64,000 nucleotides of DNA from Streptomyces glomeratus. GTDB taxonomy: Bacteria > Actinomycetota > Actinomycetes > Streptomycetales > Streptomycetaceae. Each line of letters starts with the position of its first letter. The first letter of the stretch is position 1. A model generated the notes under the pieces. That model worked only from the letters and a program-made list of their open reading frames with translations, did no database searches and was not told where the DNA came from. The position numbers and the translations under genes were made by a program. The stretch spans positions 1 through 64,000 of the forward strand of contig NZ_JAKEEB010000035.1 in the NCBI RefSeq assembly GCF_021462825.1, in the 5' to 3' direction. Shown here in pieces: positions 52,601 to 60,287 of this stretch.

Positions 52601-53497
52601 GTGACGGAGGAGTCGGCAACGAACCGTGGAGCGTCAGCGCGCGTCGTCGGGGACTTCCTGCAACGCCGCCGGGAACAGATCTCCCAGCGCTGGGCCGACG
52701 AGACGCTGTTCCGGACGGTGTTCACGGTCTCCCGCGACGAGACGGTGGAAGCCGCCGGCGCCCTGGTGGAGGCACTCGCCGTGGTGGCCGCCACCGGTCG
52801 CATCGAAGACGTCCAGGCCCCCGGCTTCGCCGGGGTGCGCGAACAGCTCGCCCGCATGGCCGCCTCCCGCGCGCGGGCGGGAGCCACCCCCGCCCGTATC
52901 GCCGACGAGGTGGCGGCGCTGCACCCCTCCATCAGCGAGCTGCTGACCGCCGATCTGGCCGAGGCGGACGGGGAGGGCACCGGAGCGCACCAGGTGACCC
53001 TCGCCGTCCTGCTCGGCACGCTGCGCCTGGTCGTCATGGAGACGGCCCTCAGCGCGGGCGAGGACATCATCGAGCGACAGCGCCTGCAACTGCTCGAAGT
53101 GGCCATCCCCGTGATCAAGCTCTGGACCGGCATCGTCGCCGTCCCGCTGATCGGCACCCTGGACAGCGCCCGCAGCCAGGTCGTGATGGAGAGCCTGCTG
53201 GAGGCCGTCGTCACCCAGCAGGCGCGGTACGCGATCCTCGACATCACCGGCGTGCCGACCGTCGACTCCCTCGTGGCCCAGCATCTGATGAAGACGGTCG
53301 CCGCCGCCCGCCTCATGGGGGCCGAGTGCATCGTGTCCGGTATCCGGCCGGCGATCGCCCAGACCATCGTGCACCTGGGCATCGACCTGGGTTCCGTCGT
53401 CACCCGCGCGAGCCTCGCCGACGCCCTCGCCTACGCCCTCCACCAGCTGGGCGCCGTGATCGTCGACCGGGCGGCCACCGGCGGGGGCCCGCGGTGA
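52601..53497 (+). CDS. rsbR: RsbR-type stressosome sensor (N-terminal helical domain plus STAS)
   Basis: A 298-residue protein. The N-terminal 165 residues form a helical sensor domain of the RsbR (non-heme globin-like) kind; the STAS domain covers about 180-290 with DITGVPTVDSLVAQHL and GIRPAIAQTIVHLGIDLGSVVT. The position of the B. subtilis RsbRA Thr171 phosphosite is Ser here (T-V-D-S). Such proteins build the stressosome with RsbS and are phosphorylated by RsbT. GTG start with AAGGAG eight bases upstream; stop overlaps rsbS as GTGA. Confidence 0.92.
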   Translation: MTEESATNRGASARVVGDFLQRRREQISQRWADETLFRTVFTVSRDETVEAAGALVEALAVVAATGRIEDVQAPGFAGVREQLARMAASRARAGATPARIADEVAALHPSISELLTADLAEADGEGTGAHQVTLAVLLGTLRLVVMETALSAGEDIIERQRLQLLEVAIPVIKLWTGIVAVPLIGTLDSARSQVVMESLLEAVVTQQARYAILDITGVPTVDSLVAQHLMKTVAAARLMGAECIVSGIRPAIAQTIVHLGIDLGSVVTRASLADALAYALHQLGAVIVDRAATGGGPR

Positions 53498-53913
53498 CCG
53501 GCGGTCCCGGGATCCCGGACGGCACCCATGTCCCCGTACTCATGCTCGGTGACGTCCTGCTCGTCACACTCCAGGGCGAACTGCACGACAAGGCGGCCGA
53601 ACAGCTCCAGCAGGACATCGCGGCGGCCATTACCGACCGCTCGGCGCGCGGAGTCGTCATCGACGTCTCCGGAGTCGAGATCGTCGACTCCTTCCTGGGC
53701 CGCGTGTTCGCCGAGATCGCCGCGAGCACACGCCTGCTCGCCGCGGAGACCGTCGTGGCGGGCATGCGCCCGGCGGTCGCCATAACCCTGGTGGAACTCG
53801 GGCTCACCCTCCCGGGTCTTCGCACCGCGCTGGACGCCGACGAGGCCCTGCGGATGCTGACCCGGGCGTCCGGTTACCTGTCCCACGTTCCAGGACGCCG
53901 GGAGAACGCGTGA
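53494..53913 (+). CDS. rsbS: RsbS-type stressosome scaffold (STAS)
   Basis: A 139-residue STAS protein with VSGVEIVDSFLGRVFAEIA (about 60-78; the Ser of V-D-S-F corresponds to the RsbS phosphosite) and GMRPAVAITLVELGLTL. Together with RsbR it forms the core that sequesters RsbT until stress. GTG start and TGA stop both overlap neighbours by four bases, so stoichiometry is set by coupling. Confidence 0.92.
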   Translation: MTGGPGIPDGTHVPVLMLGDVLLVTLQGELHDKAAEQLQQDIAAAITDRSARGVVIDVSGVEIVDSFLGRVFAEIAASTRLLAAETVVAGMRPAVAITLVELGLTLPGLRTALDADEALRMLTRASGYLSHVPGRRENA

Positions 53914-54356
53914 CGGAGACATCGGGCCGACTCGCCGCATGCCTGCCCATCCGCTCGGACATGGATCTGGCGTGGGTACGACAGCATGTGCGGCAGGCGG
54001 CTGCCGAAATCGGTTTCGGCCTGGTGGAACAGACCAAACTGATCACCGCGGCCAGCGAGCTCGCCCGCAACACACTCGTCCACGGCGGAGGCGGACAGGT
54101 CGAGTCCGTCGTCCTGGACAACGGCCGGGCCCGTGGCCTGCGGCTGACCTTCACCGACGCGGGGCCGGGAATCGCCGACGTCGAGCGGGCACTCACCGAC
54201 GGCTACACCTCGGGCGGCGGGCTGGGCCTGGGGCTCGGCGGAGCCCGGCGGCTGGTCCACGAGTTCTCGATCGACACCCGGCCCGGACATGGCACCTGCG
54301 TCACCGTCGTCTGCTGGGCGGCCGGAGCGCCGCGCCCGCGCAAGGAGGCGCGATGA
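53910..54356 (+). CDS. rsbT: RsbT-type switch kinase
   Basis: A 148-residue HATPase_c kinase: N-box ITAASELARNTLVHGGG (about 46-62), G1 DAGPGIADV (about 88-96) and G2 GGGLGLGLGGARRL (about 107-120). RsbT phosphorylates RsbR and RsbS, then leaves the stressosome to activate a partner phosphatase. The most likely partner is the SpoIIE protein at 55420. Confidence 0.92.
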   Translation: MTETSGRLAACLPIRSDMDLAWVRQHVRQAAAEIGFGLVEQTKLITAASELARNTLVHGGGGQVESVVLDNGRARGLRLTFTDAGPGIADVERALTDGYTSGGGLGLGLGGARRLVHEFSIDTRPGHGTCVTVVCWAAGAPRPRKEAR

Positions 54357-55423
54357 GCCGAATCTGGGACGTACCCGTGCACGACGCGACCCGGGTCCGG
54401 GACGTCCGGGTGGCGGTGGAGCAGGCCTGCGATCACGCCGGGTTCGGCGAGGAGCGGGCGGCAGCCGCCGTGCTCGTCGCCACCGAACTCGCCACCAACC
54501 TGCTCAAACACGCGGGCGGCGGCCAGATACTGCTCGAGACGGTGGACGCGCCGGCCGGTGCCGAGGCGGCCCGCGAGCGGTCCGCTCTGCAGATCGTCAC
54601 GATCGATCACGGCCCCGGAATCCGGGACCTCTCGGCCGCGCTGCAGGACGGCTTCTCGACCACGGCGTCGCTGGGTGCCGGGCTCGGCACGTGCCGGCGT
54701 GTGGCGGACGACTTCGACCTGCACAGCACGCCCGGGCGGGGCACCGTGGCCCTGGCCCGGATACGTCCCTCGTCCGGCCGGCGCCGCGGACCGCGGGACC
54801 GGCCCGCCGGGGCACCGGTGCGCGCCGGAGGAGTCAACATCCCTCTGGTCGAGGGTCATTCCGGTGACGCCTGGGCCTGCGTACGCTCCGGAGAGCGCCT
54901 CACGCTGCTCCTCGCCGACGGCCTCGGGCACGGCCCGCGCGCGGCCGAGGCCTCCGACGCCGCCGTACGGCAACTGCGGCTGAGCCCTCATCTGACGCCG
55001 CCGGAGCTGCTCGGCACGCTGCACACCGCGCTGCGCGAGACCCGGGGCGCCGCCGTCGCGGTCGCCCAGCTCGACCTCGCCGCGCAGCGCCTGGAGTTCT
55101 CCGGCATCGGCAATGTCGGCGCCCGGCTCCGCTCCGGCGACGACTGGCAGCCGCTGGTGTCCCATCCCGGCATAGTCGGCGCCCACCGCCCCGCGCACAT
55201 CCCCCACCAGACACTGCCCTGGAACCCCGGCTGCCTCCTCGTCCTGCACAGCGACGGGCTGCCCAGCCGCTGGTCGCTGCGCCCGGACGTGCCCGCCGCG
55301 GTCCTGGATCCCGGGGTGACGGCAGCTCTGATCCTGCGCGACTCCAGCAGCTCGGCCCGGCCGGTCCGTGACGACACCACCGTGGCCGTGCTGTCCCCCA
55401 TAACGCCGAATCGTGAATCATGA
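54353..55423 (+). CDS. Fused HATPase (RsbT-like) and PP2C (RsbX-like) protein
   Basis: A 356-residue fusion. Residues 1-145 form an RsbT-like HATPase (N-box LVATELATNLLKHAGGG, G1 DHGPGIRDL, G2 GAGLGTCRRVADDFD). Residues about 165-350 form a compact PP2C domain of the RsbX type (GHSGDAWACV, LLADGLGHG, LHSDGLPSRW, DDTTVAV). RsbX dephosphorylates RsbR and RsbS and resets the switch, so this protein combines opposing activities. AAGGAGG precedes the ATG; overlaps both neighbours (ATGA). Confidence 0.9.
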   Translation: MSRIWDVPVHDATRVRDVRVAVEQACDHAGFGEERAAAAVLVATELATNLLKHAGGGQILLETVDAPAGAEAARERSALQIVTIDHGPGIRDLSAALQDGFSTTASLGAGLGTCRRVADDFDLHSTPGRGTVALARIRPSSGRRRGPRDRPAGAPVRAGGVNIPLVEGHSGDAWACVRSGERLTLLLADGLGHGPRAAEASDAAVRQLRLSPHLTPPELLGTLHTALRETRGAAVAVAQLDLAAQRLEFSGIGNVGARLRSGDDWQPLVSHPGIVGAHRPAHIPHQTLPWNPGCLLVLHSDGLPSRWSLRPDVPAAVLDPGVTAALILRDSSSSARPVRDDTTVAVLSPITPNRES

Positions 55424-57180
55424 CCCACACCTGGCACATCACCACCGTCGTCGACGCCGCCCGGGCCCGGATCGCCACCGCGCGGCTCGCGGCCGAGCAC
55501 GGGGTTCCCGTCCTGGACCGCACCCGCCTGGTCACCGCGCTCACCGCACAGCTGCGGCAGTGCCTCACCAAGGGAGGGGCCTGGCGGCTGACCCTCACGA
55601 CCACTGCCCCGTCCCCGTCGCAGGACCGGCCCCGGCTGTGGATCACGCTCCACCCCGACCCGGACGACCGCTCCGACGCCGACCTGACGTGGCAGGCCTC
55701 GGCCCCGGCGACGGAGCGGGAGGGCCGGGCCGGCACGGCCGTGGTCCCCGCCCGTACGACGGCCCTCGCCGAAGCCCTGTTCGGCGCCGACGACGACACG
55801 GCGCGCGTGCTCGACACGCTGGCGGAACAGGAGGCGCTGGTCGCCTTCCACCGTGAGGAGCTGCACCAGACGAACCAGGGCGTCCTCGCCCTGCACGCGG
55901 AGCTGGACGCCGCGGGGCGGGCCCAGCAGGAACTGTTCGCCGCCGAGCGGGCCGCCCGCACCGAGGCGGAGGAGGCCCGCCGGAGACTCACCTTCCTCGC
56001 CGACGCCAGCGCGGCACTCACGGCGTCCCTCAATCACGGGGAGATCGTGCGGCTGCTGCCCGAGCTGCTGATCCCGACGTACGCGCGGAGTGTCGACGTG
56101 TGGCTGCTCGGCGACGAAGAGGAGGAGGAGCGGGGGCACGCGCCCCGTCCCGCCGCCGCCGTCGTCGCCGCCCGCACCGGACGTCCGCAGTACGCGGCAA
56201 CCCACCCCGGCGGCCTGCCCGGCGTGGACGACCGGCCGCCCTCCGCCCTGCACCCCACCCGGCCCCTGCTGTGCGTTCCCCTGTCGGCCAGGCGGACACC
56301 CCTGGGCGTACTCATCCTCACACCGCCGGGCGACCGGTGGAATCCGGACGACGCCGTGATGCTGATCGAGCTGGCCCGCCGGGCGGGCATCGCGATCGAC
56401 AACGCCCAGCGCTTCGAACACAACCGGGACATCGCCGAGACGCTGCAACGGGCCCTGCTCACCGACCTGCCCGCCACGCCGGGGCTCCGGCTGGCCGCCC
56501 GGTACCTTCCGGCGACCCACGGCCTCAACATCGGCGGAGACTGGTACGACGCCTTCCGCCAGCCCGACGGGAGTCTGATCGCGGTCGTCGGCGACGTCAC
56601 CGGTCACGGGCTGCACGCGGCGGTCATGATGAGCCAGCTGCGCACCGCACTGCGGGCCTACGCCGTCGACGGCGGCACCCCGGGCCAGCTTCTCACCCGG
56701 CTCCACCTGTTCCTGCACCATCTGCAGCCGGATCTGTACGCCACGGCGGTCATCGCCCGGTTCCGCCCCGGCGAACCGGAACTGACCTGGGCGGCGGCCG
56801 GACATCCGCCCCCGGTGCTGCGCACGCCCGACGGCCGGGTCCACACCCTCGACGACAAGCCGGGGGCCATGCTGGGCATTCCACTGCGGCAGGACATCGC
56901 GGACCACACCGTCTCGCTGCCGACCGGATCGACCCTCGCCCTGTACACCGACGGCCTGGTGGAACGGCGGGCCCAGGGCATCGACCCGGGCATCGAGCGG
57001 CTCACCGAGGCCCTGTCCCCACTGGGCCTGCCGGACCTGGACGGCGATCTGGAGCGCGCCGCCGACCGGATCCTCGATCCGATGCTGCGTGACTCGGAGG
57101 GCGACGACGACGTGTGCCTGCTGCTGTGCCATTTCGACAGCGAGCAGACCGCTCCGGCGGCCGGGGCGCCGTTCCGTTGA
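55420..57180 (+). CDS. RsbU-like phosphatase: coiled coil-GAF-SpoIIE
   Basis: A 586-residue protein. After a 135-residue N-terminal region comes a coiled coil (about 140-195), a GAF domain (about 195-340) and an intact PP2C domain (about 350-575: NIGGDWYD, VVGDVTGHG, YTDGLVE, DDDVCLLL). The coiled coil before GAF is where RsbT-type kinases bind RsbU. It should be the stressosome output that dephosphorylates an RsbV-type antagonist. Last gene of the coupled operon; ATGA overlap with the fusion gene. Confidence 0.92.
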   Translation: MTHTWHITTVVDAARARIATARLAAEHGVPVLDRTRLVTALTAQLRQCLTKGGAWRLTLTTTAPSPSQDRPRLWITLHPDPDDRSDADLTWQASAPATEREGRAGTAVVPARTTALAEALFGADDDTARVLDTLAEQEALVAFHREELHQTNQGVLALHAELDAAGRAQQELFAAERAARTEAEEARRRLTFLADASAALTASLNHGEIVRLLPELLIPTYARSVDVWLLGDEEEEERGHAPRPAAAVVAARTGRPQYAATHPGGLPGVDDRPPSALHPTRPLLCVPLSARRTPLGVLILTPPGDRWNPDDAVMLIELARRAGIAIDNAQRFEHNRDIAETLQRALLTDLPATPGLRLAARYLPATHGLNIGGDWYDAFRQPDGSLIAVVGDVTGHGLHAAVMMSQLRTALRAYAVDGGTPGQLLTRLHLFLHHLQPDLYATAVIARFRPGEPELTWAAAGHPPPVLRTPDGRVHTLDDKPGAMLGIPLRQDIADHTVSLPTGSTLALYTDGLVERRAQGIDPGIERLTEALSPLGLPDLDGDLERAADRILDPMLRDSEGDDDVCLLLCHFDSEQTAPAAGAPFR

Positions 57181-57188
57181 CGATGAGG

Positions 57189-57276
57189 GCGCCGGGCACC
57201 GTCCCGACGACCGTGAACGCGCCAGGCACCATCCCGACGACCGTGAACGCGCCGGCACCGTCCCGACGACCCGAAC
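57189..57276. repeat. Three tandem copies of a 30-bp unit
   Basis: Units at 57189-57218, 57219-57248 and 57249-57276 share the core GCGCC-GGCACC-TCCCGACGACC-GAAC; the third copy is shortened by small deletions and a changed base. They lie between the stressosome operon and the convergent MarR gene. No gene spans them convincingly and they lack hairpin symmetry. Confidence 0.75.
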
Positions 57277-57352
57277 GGACCGCGCGCCCGCGCCGCCTCC
57301 GCCCGCCCGGAGGGGGCCGCGCAGCCGCCCGGCCGCCATGTCTGCCCGGCCG

Positions 57353-57838
57353 CTACGTCTCCCCGTCCGGCTGCACCGCACGGGCCGCGCGGAAGGCGTG
57401 CAGTCCGTGTCCCAGCGCTTCCCGCTGGGCGGGTGTCATCGCGGCCAGCACACCGGCCAGTCTCGCCGACCGGCGTTCGGCGATCTCCGCGAGCGCCCTC
57501 CGCCCCCGGGGGGTGACCCGCAACTCGAGCTGGCGCCGGTTGCGGGGATGGATCACCCGCTCCAGCAGCCCGGCGGCCTCCAGCCGGTCGCAGAGCCTGC
57601 TGGCCGCGGGCAGCGCGATACCCAGCGTCTCCGCGAGCGCCGTGAGGTTCAGCTCCGCACTCCGCCGGACGGCGGTGAGTGCCTTCAGCTGATGGCTGGA
57701 AAGCCGTGGAGTGACCGCTTCGGCCGCTCCGGTCCACAGCGCCACGAGGCTCTCCACCGCGTCCGCGACCTGTCGGGCCAGTGCCCGAGAAGCCCCTGCT
57801 GCCTCTTCTGCCTCCGTCACCTCACGGTCATCTCCCAC
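57353..57838 (-). CDS. MarR-family transcriptional regulator
   Basis: A 161-residue regulator with the winged helix at about 45-95 (SSHQLKALTAVRRSAELNLTALAETLGIALPAASRLCDRLEAAGLLERV). Recognition-helix wording (A-S-R-L-C-D-R-L) matches the MarR protein at 50595. The GTG ending at 57838 or one a few codons later may be the start. It converges on the stressosome operon and diverges from the HATPase gene at 58151. Confidence 0.88.
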   Translation of the reverse strand: MGDDREVTEAEEAAGASRALARQVADAVESLVALWTGAAEAVTPRLSSHQLKALTAVRRSAELNLTALAETLGIALPAASRLCDRLEAAGLLERVIHPRNRRQLELRVTPRGRRALAEIAERRSARLAGVLAAMTPAQREALGHGLHAFRAARAVQPDGET

Positions 57839-58150
57839 CGCGCTTCTCTTGCCTGTCGCGCCGTGCGCCCCGCAGCAGTGCGCACGAACGGATCGTCCTT
57901 CGGTCCAGCCGACATCGTCGGTCCGATCGGCGCCTGTACCCAGAGCACCCCCGAGTACGCCGTCGGACTGCCATCTTCACAAGATCACTGCATGGCGGAC
58001 CCGCACCGGGCGCGTCCCGCCCTCTGGGCGGCCGATCCCTGAACCCGGATGAGTAGCTTTCGGCGTTCTGGCAACCGTGTTAAGGGGGGCCGGGCGACAG
58101 CGGTATGCACCACGGCAACCGACCGGTGCGCCGGCCGGGGGAAGGACGGT
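57839..58150. promoter_or_regulatory. Divergent intergenic region, no gene seen
   Basis: 312 bases between a minus-strand MarR gene and a plus-strand HATPase gene. No frame has start, ribosome site and codon bias together. It should hold the two promoters and a likely MarR operator, but I could not locate a convincing palindrome. Confidence 0.4.
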
Positions 58151-58582
58151 ATGTCAACCGAGCCGCGTTGGGACAAAGCCTGGCCGTTCGAGGCGGTCGA
58201 GAATCTTGTTGCCGACTTCAAGGGCGAACTGCACGATGTCACGGATGCACGGCTGGCCGCCGAGGGCTTTCTGCGCCGGCTGGCGCGGGTGTCTCCACCG
58301 ACGAGCCCGGAGCACTGGAACGATGTGCTGCTGGTGGTGGACGAGCTCGCCGCCAATGCCGTCCAGTACGCGCCGGGCCCCTTCACGCTGCGGATGCGTC
58401 CGACATACGACGGGATCCATGTGACCCTGCACGACACCAGTACGACGCCACCCTCTCCACGCCCCTTCCGTCCCGGGCGGCCGGGCGGGATCGGCTGGCA
58501 TCTCGTGCACACGCTGTGCGACCAGGTGAGCGTGATCGTCCAGCCGGAGGGCAAGGACGTGCACGTCTTCCTCCCCTGGTAG
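58151..58582 (+). CDS. Stand-alone HATPase anti-sigma-type kinase
   Basis: A 143-residue HATPase_c protein with N-box VVDELAANAVQYAPGP (about 62-77) and the G2 segment PGRPGGIGWHLVHTLCDQVSV (about 110-130); the G1 box is weak (HDTSTTPP). This is the RsbW-like class that binds a sigma factor or antagonist. GAAGGA precedes the ATG at 58151. Convergent with the next gene. Confidence 0.83.
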   Translation: MSTEPRWDKAWPFEAVENLVADFKGELHDVTDARLAAEGFLRRLARVSPPTSPEHWNDVLLVVDELAANAVQYAPGPFTLRMRPTYDGIHVTLHDTSTTPPSPRPFRPGRPGGIGWHLVHTLCDQVSVIVQPEGKDVHVFLPW

Positions 58583-58648
58583 GGCCCGTACCGGGCAGGG
58601 CGCGCCGCTCAGGCGGCCTGCCGCGGCACACGGACACGGCCGCAGCCC

Positions 58649-59182
58649 TCAGCTCTCAGGCCCGGACCCGGCGCGCAGGGGCACCAGAACGCTCACGAAC
58701 TTGCCCCCGTCCGCGCACCGCTCGATGACGATGTCGTGCGCCAGCTTGATGATCAACGGCCAGCCGTAGCCTCCGCCGTCGTGCCCCACGGGCAGCGCTC
58801 CGGAGCCGAAGGCCACGGTGGGGATGTCGGGGCTGCGATCGTAGACGGTGAGCCGGACCCCGTCCCGGGTGGGCGCCGCCTCGAAGGCCGTGAGACCGCC
58901 TCCGTGGCGGATCGCGTTGGACACCAGTTCCGAGGTGACCAGCAGCAGATCGGTGACGGCCTGCTCGTCGGGGCGGCACGCCGCGGCGTCCCAGTGGCGC
59001 CGGACGACCGCCAGGACGTACGCGCGGGCCGAGGCGGCGCTGACGACCGGGGACGCGGGTGCCGACCCCGCCCGCCGGCCGCCGCCCGACGTGTGCACAG
59101 CGGCCTTCTTCTCTCCCCCGCAGACCGGATTCTCGCCGTCCTGTGCCGGCAGCTCGGCCGGTCTCATCGCCGGCTCGGACAT
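58649..59182 (-). CDS. Stand-alone HATPase anti-sigma-type kinase
   Basis: A 177-residue protein with a 40-residue disordered lead, then HATPase_c: N-box LLVTSELVSNAIRHGGG (about 78-94), G1 YDRSPDIP (about 113-120), G2 GGGYGWPLIIKLAHD (about 134-148). Probably an anti-sigma kinase for an unlinked sigma factor. An alternative ATG (ending at 59167) would overlap the stop of a small upstream ORF (59164-59340), suggesting coupling. Confidence 0.85.
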   Translation of the reverse strand: MSEPAMRPAELPAQDGENPVCGGEKKAAVHTSGGGRRAGSAPASPVVSAASARAYVLAVVRRHWDAAACRPDEQAVTDLLLVTSELVSNAIRHGGGLTAFEAAPTRDGVRLTVYDRSPDIPTVAFGSGALPVGHDGGGYGWPLIIKLAHDIVIERCADGGKFVSVLVPLRAGSGPES

Positions 59183-59340
59183 GCGGGCGGCCCGGGCGGG
59201 ACCAGGCGAAGGAACGAGACCCGCGGGCGCGCGGCGGGGTCCGGCGGAAACGGGGCGGAGAAGCGGAGTGCACGGGTCCGCCGGGGGGTGCCGGGACCTT
59301 GCTGCCCGGTGGGCGACATGGCGTGATCTCGTACGTTCAT
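59164..59340 (-). CDS. Possible 58-residue leader ORF
   Basis: AGAGGAGGGGTG immediately precedes an ATG ending at 59340 that opens a 58-codon frame. Its TGA (59164-59166) overlaps an in-frame ATG of the HATPase gene as ATGA. Product is Pro/Arg-rich. Codon bias is only moderate, so it may be a translated leader rather than a functional protein. Confidence 0.4.
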   Translation of the reverse strand: MNVRDHAMSPTGQQGPGTPRRTRALRFSAPFPPDPAARPRVSFLRLVPPGPPACPSRR

Positions 59341-59449
59341 CACCCCTCCTCTACCCGGCCTCGAAGTAGCCATGGGTCCTTACGCCCGGTCGTCGCCGCC
59401 CCCGGGCCGCCGTGCCGGCACGCCCCGCGCCCCGGGGTCCCGCCGGCGG

Positions 59450-59812
59450 TCATTCCCCGCTCTGCGCAAGGCTGCGGTAGTACGCGTCGACGGCGGCGAG
59501 GTACTCCGGATCCACCGTCTCCCGGTCGGTGCGGAAGAGCGGGGCGGCCTTCACCTCCTCCTTGGAGCAGGCCAGCGTGATCCGCCGCTCCCGGGTGTCG
59601 ATGCCGGTCACGACACCCGCGGGAACGAGGATGCTCTTGCCGAAGACCCACACCCCGGTATCGACGATGAGATGGCACATGCCCGGGCTGTCGGCCTGCC
59701 GGTCGACCTGTCCCACGACCCCGTCCGTGGCCTCGACGGTGAAGCCGGTCAGGTCCTCCCCTTCCGTGTGGCCGGTTCCCGGTTCGTACGTCCACGGTCT
59801 GTCGATGGTCAC
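59450..59812 (-). CDS. PRC-barrel domain protein
   Basis: A 120-residue protein. Residues about 10-80 form a PRC barrel (LTGFTVEATDGVVGQVDRQAD, WVFGKSILVPAGVVTGIDTRERRITL), and a helical tail DPEYLAAVDAYYRSL ends it. PRC barrels occur in RimM and photosynthetic reaction centre H subunits; the free-standing Streptomyces form has unknown function. GGAGGG precedes the GTG ending at 59812. It lies 91 bases after the STAS gene, in the same direction. Confidence 0.82.
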   Translation of the reverse strand: MTIDRPWTYEPGTGHTEGEDLTGFTVEATDGVVGQVDRQADSPGMCHLIVDTGVWVFGKSILVPAGVVTGIDTRERRITLACSKEEVKAAPLFRTDRETVDPEYLAAVDAYYRSLAQSGE

Positions 59813-59903
59813 GAAGTTCCCTCCCTCGATGGCTCTGGAGCAGCGGATACCCCTGTCCCCGGGCGCCATTCGAGGCGTGACGGCCTTGGGCGGCCGCTCA
59901 CCG

Positions 59904-60287
59904 TCACACCGCCCCGGGCTGTTCTCCGGCGTGGCCGTCCTCGCGGGGCGCGGTGAGGTGCTCGAGGGATCCCGTGATCTCCAGCAGCCGCTGGAGCGCG
60001 GGGGGACGTTCGTCGAGACTGAGGCCGATGGCTGCCGCGTCCGTACGCCGACGGATCGTCAGCAGGGCGGAAAGCCCCATGGAGTCGACGTCTCGGAGTC
60101 CGGCGAAGCCGAGGTGCAGCGCGGTCAGCCGGGGGCCGTCCTGTGGCCACCGGGCCAGCTGGGCGTCGACCGTGCGCACCAGTTCGTCGCACGTCTCGTA
60201 GTCGAGGTCGCCGGTGACGTGAACGACGATCGTGTTCCGCTGGATCTCGACCGTGAGCGTGAGGGAGGGATTGTGAGAGGGCGTCAT
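59904..60287 (-). CDS. STAS-domain anti-sigma antagonist
   Basis: A 127-residue STAS domain. ALHLGFAGLRDVDSMGLSALLTI (about 56-78) holds the candidate phospho-Ser in D-S-M-G. ATG ending at 60287 overlaps the preceding gene's stop as ATGA. It is the last gene of an operon with a cobalamin-binding regulator and a SpoIIE phosphatase, a combination that makes it the probable substrate of that phosphatase. Confidence 0.9.
   Translation of the reverse strand: MTPSHNPSLTLTVEIQRNTIVVHVTGDLDYETCDELVRTVDAQLARWPQDGPRLTALHLGFAGLRDVDSMGLSALLTIRRRTDAAAIGLSLDERPPALQRLLEITGSLEHLTAPREDGHAGEQPGAV

Noticed and set aside
57189..57276. Short CRISPR-like array
   Set aside because: Units are directly adjacent with no spacers and no cas genes are present.
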